A stretch of DNA of 64,000 nt from Bog-473 sp049513455 (GTDB lineage: Bacteria > Actinomycetota > Acidimicrobiia > Acidimicrobiales > RAAP-2). The notes beneath the pieces are model-generated. The model had not been told where the DNA came from, did no database searches, and saw only the letters and a list, made by a program, of their open reading frames with translations. The position numbers and the translations under genes were made by a program. The stretch lies in contig JBEKWB010000025.1 of the NCBI GenBank assembly GCA_049513455.1, positions 1 through 64,000 on the forward strand, read 5' to 3'. Below are positions 7,753-15,776 of the stretch, piece after piece. Each line of letters opens with the position of its first letter. Position 1 is the stretch's first letter.

Positions 7753-8724
7753 ATGGCGATCGACAAGGTATGGGTATTGGCCGAAGCCGGCGACGCCGGC
7801 CCGACGCCGATCACGCTCGAGCTACTGACCGAGGCCCGCGCCCTCGCCGGCACGGTCGAGGCCGTGGCCTGGGGAACCGAGACGGCCTCACTGGCCGGAG
7901 CCCTGGGTGAGTACGGGGCGACGACCGTTTACGACGTCGGCGACCTGGGCGGTGCCCTCCCGGGGGTCCCGGTGTCCGCCGCCCTGGCGGCGTTGATCGA
8001 AGGGGGCAACGCCCCCGACGCCATTTTGATCCCCGCCACCTACGACGGGCGGGACGTGGCGGGCCGCCTCTCGGTCAAGCTCGACCGGCCGGTGCTGACC
8101 AACGTGACGGGCCTGGTGGCCGGCGCCGACGGCCTCTCGAGCCAGCACCCGATCTTCGGTGGCAGCCACATCGTCACGGCGCGCTTCACCGGCCCCGGCC
8201 CGGCCATCTTTGTGATCCGGGCCAAGTCGTTCGCCGCCGAGCCCGCCGGAGGCGCCGTGGCAGAGGTGGTGGCGGCGCCGGCTACCGATCCGGGCCCCTC
8301 CAATGGAGCCAAGCTCGTCGAGCGCCACGTGGAGGAGCGCAGCGGGCCGAAATTGGACGAGGCGGCGGTGGTCGTCTCGGGCGGCCGCGGTCTCGGCGAG
8401 GCCGCGAACTACGCACTCATCGAAGAGCTGGCCAAGTTGCTGCACGGCGCGGCCGGCGCCAGCCGTGCCATCGTCGACGCCGGCTGGGTGCCCTACTCGC
8501 ATCAGGTCGGTCAGACCGGCAAGACGGTGAAGCCGACCGTGTACCTAGCCTGCGGCATTTCGGGGGCGACCCAGCACCTGGTCGGGATGAAGGGATCGAA
8601 GAACATCATCGCCATCAACAAGGACCGGGAGGCGCCGATCTTCTCGGTGGCTGATCTGGGCATCGTCGGCGATGTGCACAAGGTCCTCCCGGCGCTGATA
8701 GAGGCGCTCAAGGCCAAGAGCTGA
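7753..8724 (+). CDS. etfA: Electron transfer flavoprotein, alpha subunit
   Basis: A 323-residue EtfA, the FAD-binding partner of EtfB. The C-terminal FAD domain is clear: VVVSGGRGLGEAANYALIEE, the SHQVGQTGKTVKP stretch, YLACGISGATQHLVGM and NKDREAPIFSVADLGIVGD. It sits one base after etfB and ends before a strong hairpin, so the two genes form a dicistronic operon. Confidence 0.96.
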   Translation: MAIDKVWVLAEAGDAGPTPITLELLTEARALAGTVEAVAWGTETASLAGALGEYGATTVYDVGDLGGALPGVPVSAALAALIEGGNAPDAILIPATYDGRDVAGRLSVKLDRPVLTNVTGLVAGADGLSSQHPIFGGSHIVTARFTGPGPAIFVIRAKSFAAEPAGGAVAEVVAAPATDPGPSNGAKLVERHVEERSGPKLDEAAVVVSGGRGLGEAANYALIEELAKLLHGAAGASRAIVDAGWVPYSHQVGQTGKTVKPTVYLACGISGATQHLVGMKGSKNIIAINKDREAPIFSVADLGIVGDVHKVLPALIEALKAKS

Positions 8725-8730
8725 CCCGTC

Positions 8731-8750
8731 GCCCGGCGCGACCGCCGGGC
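8731..8750 (+). terminator. GC-rich hairpin after etfA
   Basis: A perfect 8-bp stem (GCCCGGCG / CGCCGGGC) with a CGAC loop begins 6 bases after the etfA stop, with an outer TGACC / GGTCA pair. There is no T run, as is usual for actinobacterial terminators. Confidence 0.65.
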
Positions 8751-8834
8751 CCGGTCACGGCGGTGGGGACCATGCGGTGCCCTGGGGCCGCGCGCGGCGG
8801 CAGTACATTCGGCGCAGCCAACTGATCGGGCCGC

Positions 8835-10262
8835 ATGCTCTTCCCCACATTCGACTTCGCCATCTTCTTTGCCATCGCCTTTACGGTGAACTGGGTCACC
8901 AATCCGTACCCGGTGGCGTGGAAGCTGTCCATGCTCGGGTTGAGTTACTTGTTCTACGGCTGGGTCGGCTGGAGCTACTGCCTGCTGCTCGTGGCGACGA
9001 CCACCATCGCGTTCATCGGAGGTGCGGCCGTCTCGGCCGCGGCAGGCGAACGGGCGCGGCGGGTGGCCATGGGACTCTCCTGCGCCGGGTTACTGGGCCT
9101 GCTCGGGTGGTTCAAGTACTACGGCTTCGTCTCGGTCAACCTCGACAACTTCACCCACGCCCTCGGGCTCGGGCGCGCCATCCCCCTCTTTCAGGTGGCG
9201 CTCCCCATCGCCATCTCGTTCTACACCTTCATGGCGCTGAGCTACGTGATCGACATCTACCGTCGCCAATTACGGCCGGCTCGCCCGCTGGACCTGGCCC
9301 TCTACCTCTCCTTCTTCCCCCACCTCCTGGCCGGGCCGATCGTCCGGGGCAACGAACTCCTGCCCCAGCTCCGCCGCAAGCGCGACCCGCGGGCCGTCGA
9401 CTACTCGCGCGCGTTGTGGCTGATCATGGCCGGTCTCTTCAAGAAGGTGGTGATCTCCTCCTACGTCTCGACCGCCATCGTCCAACCCGTCTTCACGGCG
9501 CCTGCCCAGCATTCGGCGCCCGAGGCGATTTTCGCCGCGTGGGGCTACGCGGTGCAGATCTACTGCGATTTCAGCGGGTACACCGACATCGCCATCGGAC
9601 TGGCGCTGCTCCTCGGGATCCGCTTCCCGATCAACTTCAACGCGCCGTACACCGCCCGGGACTTGCAGGACTTCTGGCGCCGCTGGCACATCACCCTGTC
9701 ACGGTGGTTGCGCGACTACCTCTACATCCCCCTCGGCGGGAACCAAGGATCCGAGGCGCAGACGGTCCGCAACATCATGATCACCATGGTGCTCGGAGGT
9801 CTGTGGCACGGGGCGGCGTGGACCTTCGTCATCTGGGGGGCGCTGCACGGCCTCGGGCAGGCCGTGGGCCACGTCCGCCGCCGGAGCCGGGTGCGCCGTG
9901 GACTGCCGGCGGTCGCCGAGGGGCCCGTGCGCATATGGGTGCAGCGGTTCTTGACGTTCCAGTTCGTCTGCCTGGGCTGGGTGTTCTTCAACGCCAGCGG
10001 GCTCTCGAACGCCTTCGCCGTGTTGGGTCGTGCGCTCTCGGCGTGGGGGAGGCCCTCCCCGCTGGTCACTCCCCTCCTTGCCCTCGTTGTCGTCGGCACG
10101 GTGGTCGCACAGCTCGTGCCCGCCGTCCGGGTGGAGCGCCTGCAGGCCACGTTCTCCCGCCAGCGCTCGGTGGTCCAGGTCGGCGTGCTCGCCGTGCTGT
10201 TGCTCGGCATCACCACCTTCGGGCCCGTCGGCGTGGCCCCCTTCATCTACTACCGCTTCTGA
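8835..10262 (+). CDS. MBOAT-family membrane O-acyltransferase (AlgI/DltB-like)
   Basis: A 475-residue multi-pass membrane protein. Signature segments are FFPHLLAGPIVR, DFSGYTDIAIG, DFWRRWHITLSRWLRDYLYI followed by PLGGN, and GGLWHGAAWTF with the catalytic His at 325. The AlgI-like family moves acetyl groups across the membrane to surface polysaccharides. The next gene, overlapping by one base, encodes an SGNH esterase-like partner, the usual pairing in alginate-type O-acetylation. A TACATT -10-like hexamer is at 8804-8809. The acceptor polymer is unknown. Confidence 0.88.
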   Translation: MLFPTFDFAIFFAIAFTVNWVTNPYPVAWKLSMLGLSYLFYGWVGWSYCLLLVATTTIAFIGGAAVSAAAGERARRVAMGLSCAGLLGLLGWFKYYGFVSVNLDNFTHALGLGRAIPLFQVALPIAISFYTFMALSYVIDIYRRQLRPARPLDLALYLSFFPHLLAGPIVRGNELLPQLRRKRDPRAVDYSRALWLIMAGLFKKVVISSYVSTAIVQPVFTAPAQHSAPEAIFAAWGYAVQIYCDFSGYTDIAIGLALLLGIRFPINFNAPYTARDLQDFWRRWHITLSRWLRDYLYIPLGGNQGSEAQTVRNIMITMVLGGLWHGAAWTFVIWGALHGLGQAVGHVRRRSRVRRGLPAVAEGPVRIWVQRFLTFQFVCLGWVFFNASGLSNAFAVLGRALSAWGRPSPLVTPLLALVVVGTVVAQLVPAVRVERLQATFSRQRSVVQVGVLAVLLLGITTFGPVGVAPFIYYRF

Positions 10263-11338
10263 TGTCCGAGGCCGCGCCACCGACGGAGACGCCCGGGACC
10301 GACACCGATCGGGACGATCGGTTGCGGGCACCGTGGCCGAGGGTGCTCAAGGTCTGCGTGGCGGCCTTCTTGGTCTGGCTCGTCCTGTTCGCCCCCACCT
10401 TGCAGCACAACGCGAAGGTGTCCCCGGTGGGCACCCGACGTACGGTCGCCCTCGATATCCTCGGGCCCATCGCCGCCGTCAGTCGCGCCCTGCAGCTCTC
10501 GCGCATCGTCTCGGAGACGGACGCCCTCACCGGGCGTACGGGCAATCAACCCGGGAACGGCTCGGTGACCGTCATCGGGCCCCGTCATCGCCATGGCCCG
10601 CCGCCCAAGAAGCCGGGAGGCGGGCATGGCGGGTCGTCGACCGGCACCGCTGGGGGTGGCCCCACGACGACGGTCGCCGGCATGACGAACCCGACCGCCG
10701 CCCACCCGTTGCGCGTGCTGATCCTGGGTGACTCGCTCGGCATCGACATGGGCGGACCCCTCCAGAACGACCTGGCCAACACCGGGGTGGTCCAGGCCAC
10801 CCTGGACGCCCGCGAGAGCACGGGGCTCACTCGACCCGACTACTTCAACTGGCCGGCGGAGTTGCAGACCGACCTGGGCACGGCGCGACCCCAGGTCGTC
10901 GTGGTCATGATCGGGGCCAACGACCCCCAGGACTTTCCCGGTCCGCCCGACGTCCCCTACTCGTCTCCGCAGTGGAACGTCCTCTATGCCGGGCGCGTCG
11001 CCGCCTTCATGCACCTGGCGCAGAGCGAGGGGGCAACGGTTCTGTGGGTGGGCATGCCACCGATGCAGAGCCCGCAGCTTTCGAGCGAGATGGCGGACAT
11101 TGATGCGATCGATCAACGACAGGCCGCGCTCAGCACCCCGCCCGTCCACTTCATCAGCAGCTGGACGTTGCTCGGGACGCCACAGGGGACCTACACCCCG
11201 TTCATCACGAACGGCGCCGGCCAGGTCGTCAACGTCCGGACCCCCGATGGGATCCACTTGACGCCGGCCGGGGGCGAGGTCCTCGCACAGACCGTCCTGA
11301 ACTACCTGCGGGGGCCCCTGCACATCGACCTCCCCTAG
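10262..11338 (+). CDS. SGNH/GDSL hydrolase-like protein with membrane anchor
   Basis: A 358-residue protein with one N-terminal transmembrane helix (about 28-45, VCVAAFLVWLVLFAP), a low-complexity Pro/Gly/Thr linker (about 100-145) and a C-terminal SGNH domain. Catalytic motifs are ILGDSLGID (Ser 158), MIGANDPQ, and DGIHLTPAG (Asp 329, His 332). It resembles the DUF459-type actinobacterial family and AlgX/AlgJ-like partners. The ATG shares one base with the MBOAT stop, so the two are coupled. It probably performs the extracytoplasmic acyl transfer or esterase step. Confidence 0.82.
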   Translation: MSEAAPPTETPGTDTDRDDRLRAPWPRVLKVCVAAFLVWLVLFAPTLQHNAKVSPVGTRRTVALDILGPIAAVSRALQLSRIVSETDALTGRTGNQPGNGSVTVIGPRHRHGPPPKKPGGGHGGSSTGTAGGGPTTTVAGMTNPTAAHPLRVLILGDSLGIDMGGPLQNDLANTGVVQATLDARESTGLTRPDYFNWPAELQTDLGTARPQVVVVMIGANDPQDFPGPPDVPYSSPQWNVLYAGRVAAFMHLAQSEGATVLWVGMPPMQSPQLSSEMADIDAIDQRQAALSTPPVHFISSWTLLGTPQGTYTPFITNGAGQVVNVRTPDGIHLTPAGGEVLAQTVLNYLRGPLHIDLP

Positions 11339-11347
11339 AGCGGGCTC

Positions 11348-12058
11348 TCAGACGAGAGGCCAGGGGTACGGTGGCCATCCGCCGTCGTCGACCAGCTCCG
11401 GGAGCGCCTGGAGATGGAGAAGCCATTCCACCCGGTCCGTCAGCGCGGCCACTTCGTCCGGCGTGAGGAGCTCGCGGATGCGGGGTGACGGCCCGTCGTG
11501 TCGTAGGCGCTCCAGTGCGGCCGCATCGTCGGGGGACAGGGGTTGCCCGCCGAAGTCCCATATGACCGTGCGGAGCTTGTCGGCCTCGTTGAAACAGAGC
11601 CCGTTGTCGATGGCCCAGAGCCGGTCTTCGGCCAGCAGGACGTGCCCGCTCTTGCGGTCCGCGTTGTTGGCGACCACGTCGAAGGCGCACATGCGCTTGA
11701 GCGTGGGGTGCCACTTCGGGTCGTCGCGCAGGGTGAAGTAGTGCGACGCGCCGTCTTCGGGGACGTAACGCTGCACCGACCCCTCACCGAAGGGCCCTTC
11801 GGTGCGCTGGACCGTCTCGGGGACCAGTCCCCACCCGAGCGACTCCGACAGGAGATAGGCGGCCACCTCACGGCGGAACAGACCGCCCGGGAAGTCCCAC
11901 AGGGGTCGCTCGCCCTTGAAGGGCTTGTAGACGGCCCTGAGCTCGTCGTCTCCCAGGCGGCAGGTCACGAGCAGGGTGGCATTCGAGCTCCCGGCGATCC
12001 TCCCGTGGACCTCCATGGCACCTTCTCCCAGGACCCGCGTTACCGTTTCGTCAGCCAC
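11348..12058 (-). CDS. SCO1664-family kinase-like protein
   Basis: A 236-residue protein of the actinobacterial SCO1664 family, with a fold related to phosphatidylinositol 3/4-kinases. The nucleotide-binding lysine is in VYKPFKGERPLWDFPGG, the catalytic loop is DVVANNADRKSGH and the metal-binding segment is WAIDNGLCF. It is the last gene of a conserved three-gene set with DUF3090 and an MSMEG_4193-type phosphomutase-like protein; only 6 bases separate it from DUF3090. The substrate is unknown. The GTG start at 12058 has only weak support. Confidence 0.82.
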   Translation of the reverse strand: MADETVTRVLGEGAMEVHGRIAGSSNATLLVTCRLGDDELRAVYKPFKGERPLWDFPGGLFRREVAAYLLSESLGWGLVPETVQRTEGPFGEGSVQRYVPEDGASHYFTLRDDPKWHPTLKRMCAFDVVANNADRKSGHVLLAEDRLWAIDNGLCFNEADKLRTVIWDFGGQPLSPDDAAALERLRHDGPSPRIRELLTPDEVAALTDRVEWLLHLQALPELVDDGGWPPYPWPLV

Positions 12059-12064
12059 GCCGGA

Positions 12065-12574
12065 TCAGGTCACCGGTGGGCGGTGTCCGTTCGTGCGCGG
12101 ACAGTCGTGGCCCGAAGGGTCGAGCGGGAGCCCGCAGAGCGGGCACGGGGGCCGTCCGGCTTCCACCAGGCGGGTGGCGTGAATGGCGAATGCAGCCGCC
12201 TGCTCGCGGGTGAGGGCGATCCGCAGCACGTGGCCGCTCTCCGCTTCCTCCTCTTCCTCGTCGTGGACCTCCTCGAGTACCACGACGACCCGGTCGAGCT
12301 CCTCGTCATAGGAGACACCGATGGTCCCCACCACCCACTCGGGGTCTTCGGTCCCGTCGAAGCTCAGGTCGTCGGGGAGGTGGCCGGGGCGTCCCAGCTC
12401 CTTGACGATACGACCGAGGTAGCTGGCCAGGACCGCAATCTGCTGCTTCTCCACTTTCACCGTGGTCTCGTTCAGACCCTGGCGGCAGTAGAAGAGGAAG
12501 AGGCGGTGGCCCACCTCCCCGATGACGCCGACCGTGCAGTGGTCCGGGTCGTTGTAGTCGGCCTCGTCGGTCAC
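12065..12574 (-). CDS. DUF3090 family protein
   Basis: A 169-residue protein of the DUF3090 family, always found beside the SCO1664 and MSMEG_4193 proteins. It has an N-terminal beta-rich part (CTVGVIGEVGHRLFLFYC), an acidic stretch of Glu near residue 120 and a C-terminal zinc-knuckle-like CPLCGLPLDPSGHDCP. The start is GTG 12574, which overlaps the upstream stop as GTGA; the longer open frame reading into the neighbour is not used. No biochemical function is known; the zinc motif suggests partner binding. Confidence 0.85.
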   Translation of the reverse strand: MTDEADYNDPDHCTVGVIGEVGHRLFLFYCRQGLNETTVKVEKQQIAVLASYLGRIVKELGRPGHLPDDLSFDGTEDPEWVVGTIGVSYDEELDRVVVVLEEVHDEEEEEAESGHVLRIALTREQAAAFAIHATRLVEAGRPPCPLCGLPLDPSGHDCPRTNGHRPPVT

Positions 12575-13245
12575 GACAGGACCAACTCGCCGAGAGAGCC
12601 CGTTGAGTTCACGCAGAGGATGGCGGGTCCCCCGACGGTGAAGAGCAGGGCCGACACGGAACACGGTGAGATCACGAGCCGCTGTATGAGGTCCAGCGGC
12701 ACACCGGCTGCGGCCGCGACGACCGCCTTGATCGGATCAGCGTGGGAGACGGCCACTACGGATTCGCCCGGGTGGTCATGGACCAGGCCCAGCACCGCCG
12801 TCATGCAACGAGCCGACATTTCCGTGAAGGACTCGCCCCCGGGGAACCGGAACCCGCTCGGCCACCGCTGGACGGTCGGCCACTCCTTCGTCTTGTAGAG
12901 CCTGGCCAGTGACTTCTCGGTCCAGTCGCCCACGTCGGCCTCGATGAGTCCCCGTGCCGTGCGCACGCGCAGCCCGAGAGCGGAGGCGATGGGCGCGGCC
13001 GTCTCCCGGGTCCGTTCGAGGGGCGACGCGTACACGGCCGTGGGGGGCTTCTCCATGGCGGCGATCCGCGCGGCGACCACGTCGGCCTGAACCCGGCCCT
13101 TCTCCGCCAGGTGCAGGCCACCTGCCCTCCCCGGAAGGATCTTGCCGGTGGTCGGTGTGGCCCCGTGGCGGACGAGCAGGATCAGGGTCGGTGCGGGGGC
13201 CTGGCGCAGAGAGCGCGACGGTGAGGGGCGAACGGATGCGGGCAC
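12571..13245 (-). CDS. Histidine phosphatase, MSMEG_4193 family
   Basis: A 224-residue protein of the phosphoglycerate-mutase-like histidine phosphatase superfamily. LVRHGAT carries the phospho-acceptor His 27; further catalytic motifs are SPLERTRETA, the acidic IEADVGDW, GESFTEM and VAVSHADPIK. It is first in the conserved set with DUF3090 and the SCO1664 kinase-like protein and is coupled to DUF3090 by a 4-base overlap. The pairing of a phosphatase with a kinase-like protein suggests one phosphorylation cycle. The N-terminal 18 residues are Pro/Ser/Arg-rich and may be an overlong start. Confidence 0.85.
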   Translation of the reverse strand: MPASVRPSPSRSLRQAPAPTLILLVRHGATPTTGKILPGRAGGLHLAEKGRVQADVVAARIAAMEKPPTAVYASPLERTRETAAPIASALGLRVRTARGLIEADVGDWTEKSLARLYKTKEWPTVQRWPSGFRFPGGESFTEMSARCMTAVLGLVHDHPGESVVAVSHADPIKAVVAAAAGVPLDLIQRLVISPCSVSALLFTVGGPAILCVNSTGSLGELVLS

Positions 13246-13257
13246 GGGCCTCCATCG

Positions 13258-13263
13258 TAGGCT
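13258..13263 (+). promoter_or_regulatory. Probable -10 (TAGGCT) of a leaderless promoter
   Basis: TAGGCT ends 7 bases before GTG 13271, with no Shine-Dalgarno between. It fits the window-wide TANNNT pattern. Confidence 0.45.
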
Positions 13264-13270
13264 CTGCGGG

Positions 13271-13975
13271 GTGGGATCGAACCGTGCCGGGGCGGACTCG
13301 CTGCTCGCCGTCCAGCGAGAAGTGGCGGCGTGCAGCCTCTGCCCCCGCCTCGTGCAATGGCGCGAATCGGCGGCCGCCGCGCCGCGAGCCTCCTTCGCCG
13401 GCCAGTCCTACTGGGGGCGTGGAGTGCCCGGGTTCGGCGACGCCGCGGCCCGTCTGGCCATCGTCGGTCTCGCTCCGGCCGCCCATGGGGCGAACAGGAC
13501 CGGCCGGATGTTCACCGGCGACCGATCGGGCGACTGGCTCTTCGCAGCGCTTTACCGGGCCGGGTATGCCTCCCAGCCGACCAGCACCGATCGCAACGAC
13601 GGCCTCGTTCTGCGGGATGCCTACATCACGGCGTCAGTGCACTGCGCCCCGCCGGCCAACAAGCCAAACCCGGGCGAACGGGCCGCCTGCGCCCCCTACC
13701 TTGTGCGCGAGCTCAAACTGCTCGGGGACCTGCGGGTCATTGTGGTCTTGGGCCAGTTCGCGTGTCAGAGCGTGGCGGAGGTCCTGGGCCTACGACCCCG
13801 GCCGAAATTCGGGCACCTGGCCGAATACGCCGTGCCGGGTGGTCTCACGCTCCTGTGCTCGTATCACCCGAGCCAACAGAACACCTTCACCGGTGTGCTC
13901 ACCGAGCCCATGTTCGACGCGGTGTTCGCGCGGGCCCGCGAGATCGGCGCTCAGGAGAACGGCCGCGCACCGTAG
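13271..13975 (+). CDS. udgB: Uracil-DNA glycosylase, family 5 (UdgB)
   Basis: A 234-residue iron-sulfur uracil-DNA glycosylase. The first two cluster cysteines are C21 and C24 (ACSLCPRL); two more lie in the middle (SVHCAPP and RAACAPY). The active-site segment GLAPAAHGANRTGRMFTGD and the SYHPSQQNTFTG loop are those of family 5, which lacks the polar Asp/Asn of family 4. It removes uracil, and other deaminated bases, from DNA. GTG 13271 is chosen from the leaderless promoter just before it and the match to the family N-terminus. It is divergent from the SCO1664 trio. Confidence 0.85.
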   Translation: MGSNRAGADSLLAVQREVAACSLCPRLVQWRESAAAAPRASFAGQSYWGRGVPGFGDAAARLAIVGLAPAAHGANRTGRMFTGDRSGDWLFAALYRAGYASQPTSTDRNDGLVLRDAYITASVHCAPPANKPNPGERAACAPYLVRELKLLGDLRVIVVLGQFACQSVAEVLGLRPRPKFGHLAEYAVPGGLTLLCSYHPSQQNTFTGVLTEPMFDAVFARAREIGAQENGRAP

Positions 13976-14023
13976 GTGACGGGCCGGGAGTCGGTAGATT
14001 CAGCGCCACGGAGGTCCATCGTC

Positions 14024-14455
14024 ATGTCGAGACGCAAGAGCCACCAGTCTGAGGGCGACCGCGAGGTCACCGTGGACGCCACGCTGGAAGCCGACCTGAG
14101 CGTGGCGGAGGATGCGATCGCTGCGTATCTGGAGGATCCCTCCGCCACACGGCGCGACGCGCTACTGGCCGCCCTTCAGCTCCTCGACCAGCAGATCGAG
14201 CTCAGCGACGACTATGAGAGCAGGATCGCCGGTTCGGCGGCATTCGGCTATGCGTCCAAAGGATCGGTGATCGGAGAGACCAACAGCGCCTCTGCAGCCG
14301 AAGAGGTTCCAGAGGCAGAGCTGGTGGCCCAGACGGTCCTGATCAAAGCGGCCAAAAGAGAAGTCACGGGGCCGACTCCCGAGACCTTGGCCGACCTGCG
14401 TGCTGCCAGTCAGGCCCTGGCTGAACTCCGGGGCGGGGAACCGCCTGCTCGGTAG
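14024..14455 (+). CDS. Hypothetical protein, helical and acidic
   Basis: A 143-residue protein I do not recognise. After a basic start (MSRRKSHQ) it is mostly alpha-helical and acidic, with Ala/Glu/Leu-rich segments (SVAEDAIAAYLEDP, RRDALLAALQLLDQQIELSDDY) and no cysteines or membrane segment. ATG 14024 is preferred over the GTG at 13976 because GGAGG (14010-14014) lies 9 bases before it and a TAGATT hexamer (13995-14000) just upstream looks like its -10. It is transcribed with the strand of udgB but appears to have its own promoter. Confidence 0.65.
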   Translation: MSRRKSHQSEGDREVTVDATLEADLSVAEDAIAAYLEDPSATRRDALLAALQLLDQQIELSDDYESRIAGSAAFGYASKGSVIGETNSASAAEEVPEAELVAQTVLIKAAKREVTGPTPETLADLRAASQALAELRGGEPPAR

Positions 14456-14468
14456 CATTCCGATTCCG

Positions 14469-14505
14469 TTAGTTGACACTAACGTAAGCAATGGCTTACC
14501 CTAAC
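14469..14505 (+). promoter_or_regulatory. Promoter and nested palindromic operator of the arsR-type gene
   Basis: TTGACA (14473-14478) and TACCCT (14497-14502) are spaced 18 bp, with the start ATG 6 bases later. Two inverted repeats overlap the promoter: GTTAG-N5-CTAAC (14469-14483) and GTAAGC-AATG-GCTTAC (14484-14499), and a second CTAAC is at 14501-14505. This looks like an autoregulatory operator for the adjacent ArsR-family repressor. Confidence 0.65.
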
Positions 14506-14508
14506 TCC

Positions 14509-14832
14509 ATGGACGCAGCCCTCAAGGCCCTGGCGGAGCCCAGGCGACGGGAGATCCTCCGGCTGGTGTGGAGCGAGGAGCTTCCGGCAGCCCAGATCGC
14601 GGCCCAGTTCGATGATGTCACCCGGTCCGCCGTCTCCCAGCACCTGGGCGTTCTGCGGGAGGCCGCGCTGGTGATCGAGCGCCGCGACGGGACCCGGCGG
14701 CTCTACCGGGCCGACCACGGCCAGATGGGCCGACTCCGCCAATTTCTCGACGAGTACTGGACGGGAAGTTTGCAAAAGCTGCAATACCTGGCCGAATCGG
14801 CTGAGCGAGAGAAAGGAAACACTGATGGCTGA
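14509..14832 (+). CDS. ArsR-family winged-helix repressor
   Basis: A 107-residue ArsR/SmtB-type regulator: MDAALKALAEPRRREIL, then the recognition helix DDVTRSAVSQHLGVLREAAL and the wing ERRDGTRRLYRAD. No metal-binding cysteine box is present, so it belongs to the metal-independent group found next to AHSA1 proteins. ATG 14509 is used rather than ATG 14491 because the latter lies inside the palindromic operator and the transcript should begin at about 14509. Its stop overlaps the start of the AHSA1 gene, and it probably represses both. Confidence 0.87.
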   Translation: MDAALKALAEPRRREILRLVWSEELPAAQIAAQFDDVTRSAVSQHLGVLREAALVIERRDGTRRLYRADHGQMGRLRQFLDEYWTGSLQKLQYLAESAEREKGNTDG

Positions 14833-15262
14833 ACTAATCCGAGAGGTCGTGATGGATGCCAGGCCGGCCACCATCTTCCCTTTCCTCACCGACCCGGCCC
14901 AGCACGTCCGGTGGATGGGCACCGAAGCCGAGCTCGATCCTCGGGTCGGTGGCGTGTACCGGGTACTGGCCCAGGGCCGGCACCCGGGCGTCGGCGAGTT
15001 CTTGGAGGTGGTGCCCGATCGCAAGGTCGTGTTCACCTTCGGATGGGACGAGCCGAACCATCCCATTCCCGCTCGTAGCACCGAGGTGGAGATCACTCTG
15101 ACTCCCGATGGCGACAAGACGAGAGTCCGTCTCGTCCACCGGGGCCTGCCTGACGACGCCGTCAACGATCACACGCAAGGGTGGGATCACTATCTGGATC
15201 GACTGGCCATCGTCTCCGCCGGCGGCGGAGTGGGTCCCGACGTCCCCCGGGATGCCGACTGA
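14825..15262 (+). CDS. SRPBCC/AHSA1-family protein
   Basis: A 145-residue START-like (AHSA1) protein with a hydrophobic ligand cavity. Recognisable segments are IFPFLTDPAQHVRWMG, the GGVYRV strand, VVFTFGWDEP, STEVEITLTPDGDKTRVRL and the terminal GWDHYLDRL helix. It overlaps the ArsR-type gene by 8 bases, the standard ArsR-AHSA1 pair. Such pairs are thought to sense or bind small hydrophobic molecules, but the ligand is unknown. Confidence 0.88.
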   Translation: MAELIREVVMDARPATIFPFLTDPAQHVRWMGTEAELDPRVGGVYRVLAQGRHPGVGEFLEVVPDRKVVFTFGWDEPNHPIPARSTEVEITLTPDGDKTRVRLVHRGLPDDAVNDHTQGWDHYLDRLAIVSAGGGVGPDVPRDAD

Positions 15263-15285
15263 GCCGTCCTCGCCGCGAGGCAGTC

Positions 15286-15314
15286 GCAGAAGGGGCCCGA
15301 ACGGCCCCCTCTGC
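15286..15314 (+). terminator. Hairpin after the ArsR/AHSA1 operon
   Basis: An inverted repeat GCAGA-A-GGGGCC ... GGCCCC-C-TCTGC, 11 pairs with one mismatch and a short loop, lies 24 bases after the stop. Confidence 0.6.
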
Positions 15315-15404
15315 GCGCGAACAAACGAGTGAGATCATGGGAACTGTGCCGTGGCCGAGGTACTCTGGACAGAGGCGACCGAAGTGCAAGGGGGAGCGAA
15401 CGCA

Positions 15405-15716
15405 TTGAGCACCTTCGCAGGATCCTGGGACATAACCATTGCGACACCCATTGGCGAAATAGCGGCCGTCTTCGACATCACCGAACAGGACGGAGTCATC
15501 AGCGGCATCGCGCGTTCGGACGCGGAGACCGTGGATTTCGTCGACCCGGTCGCCGATGGGGACCGGCTCACGTGGTCACAAAAGGTCACCACGCCGATGC
15601 AGCTCAATCTGAAGTTCGACGTCACCGTCGAGGGTGACACGATGACGGGCACTTCGAACCCCGGCGGCATGATGCCCGCCTCGAAGGTCAACGGAACTCG
15701 ATCTTCAGCCGGCTGA
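15405..15716 (+). CDS. Small conserved beta-rich hypothetical protein
   Basis: A 103-residue protein of unknown function, rich in beta strands: FAGSWDITIATPIGEIAAVFDI, then alternating hydrophobic strands ending in GTSNPGGMMPASKVNGTR. The pattern resembles small lipocalin-like single-domain proteins, but no family is certain. I place the start at TTG 15405 because AGGGGGAG lies about 9 bases before it and the fold begins there; GTG 15351 would add 18 residues with no obvious structure. It has no signal peptide. Confidence 0.55.
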   Translation: MSTFAGSWDITIATPIGEIAAVFDITEQDGVISGIARSDAETVDFVDPVADGDRLTWSQKVTTPMQLNLKFDVTVEGDTMTGTSNPGGMMPASKVNGTRSSAG

Positions 15717-15776
15717 GGAGCGACGCCAAGCAAACAGCTGTCGAAGACCAAGGGCTGCGTTCGAGGGAGTCTTATC

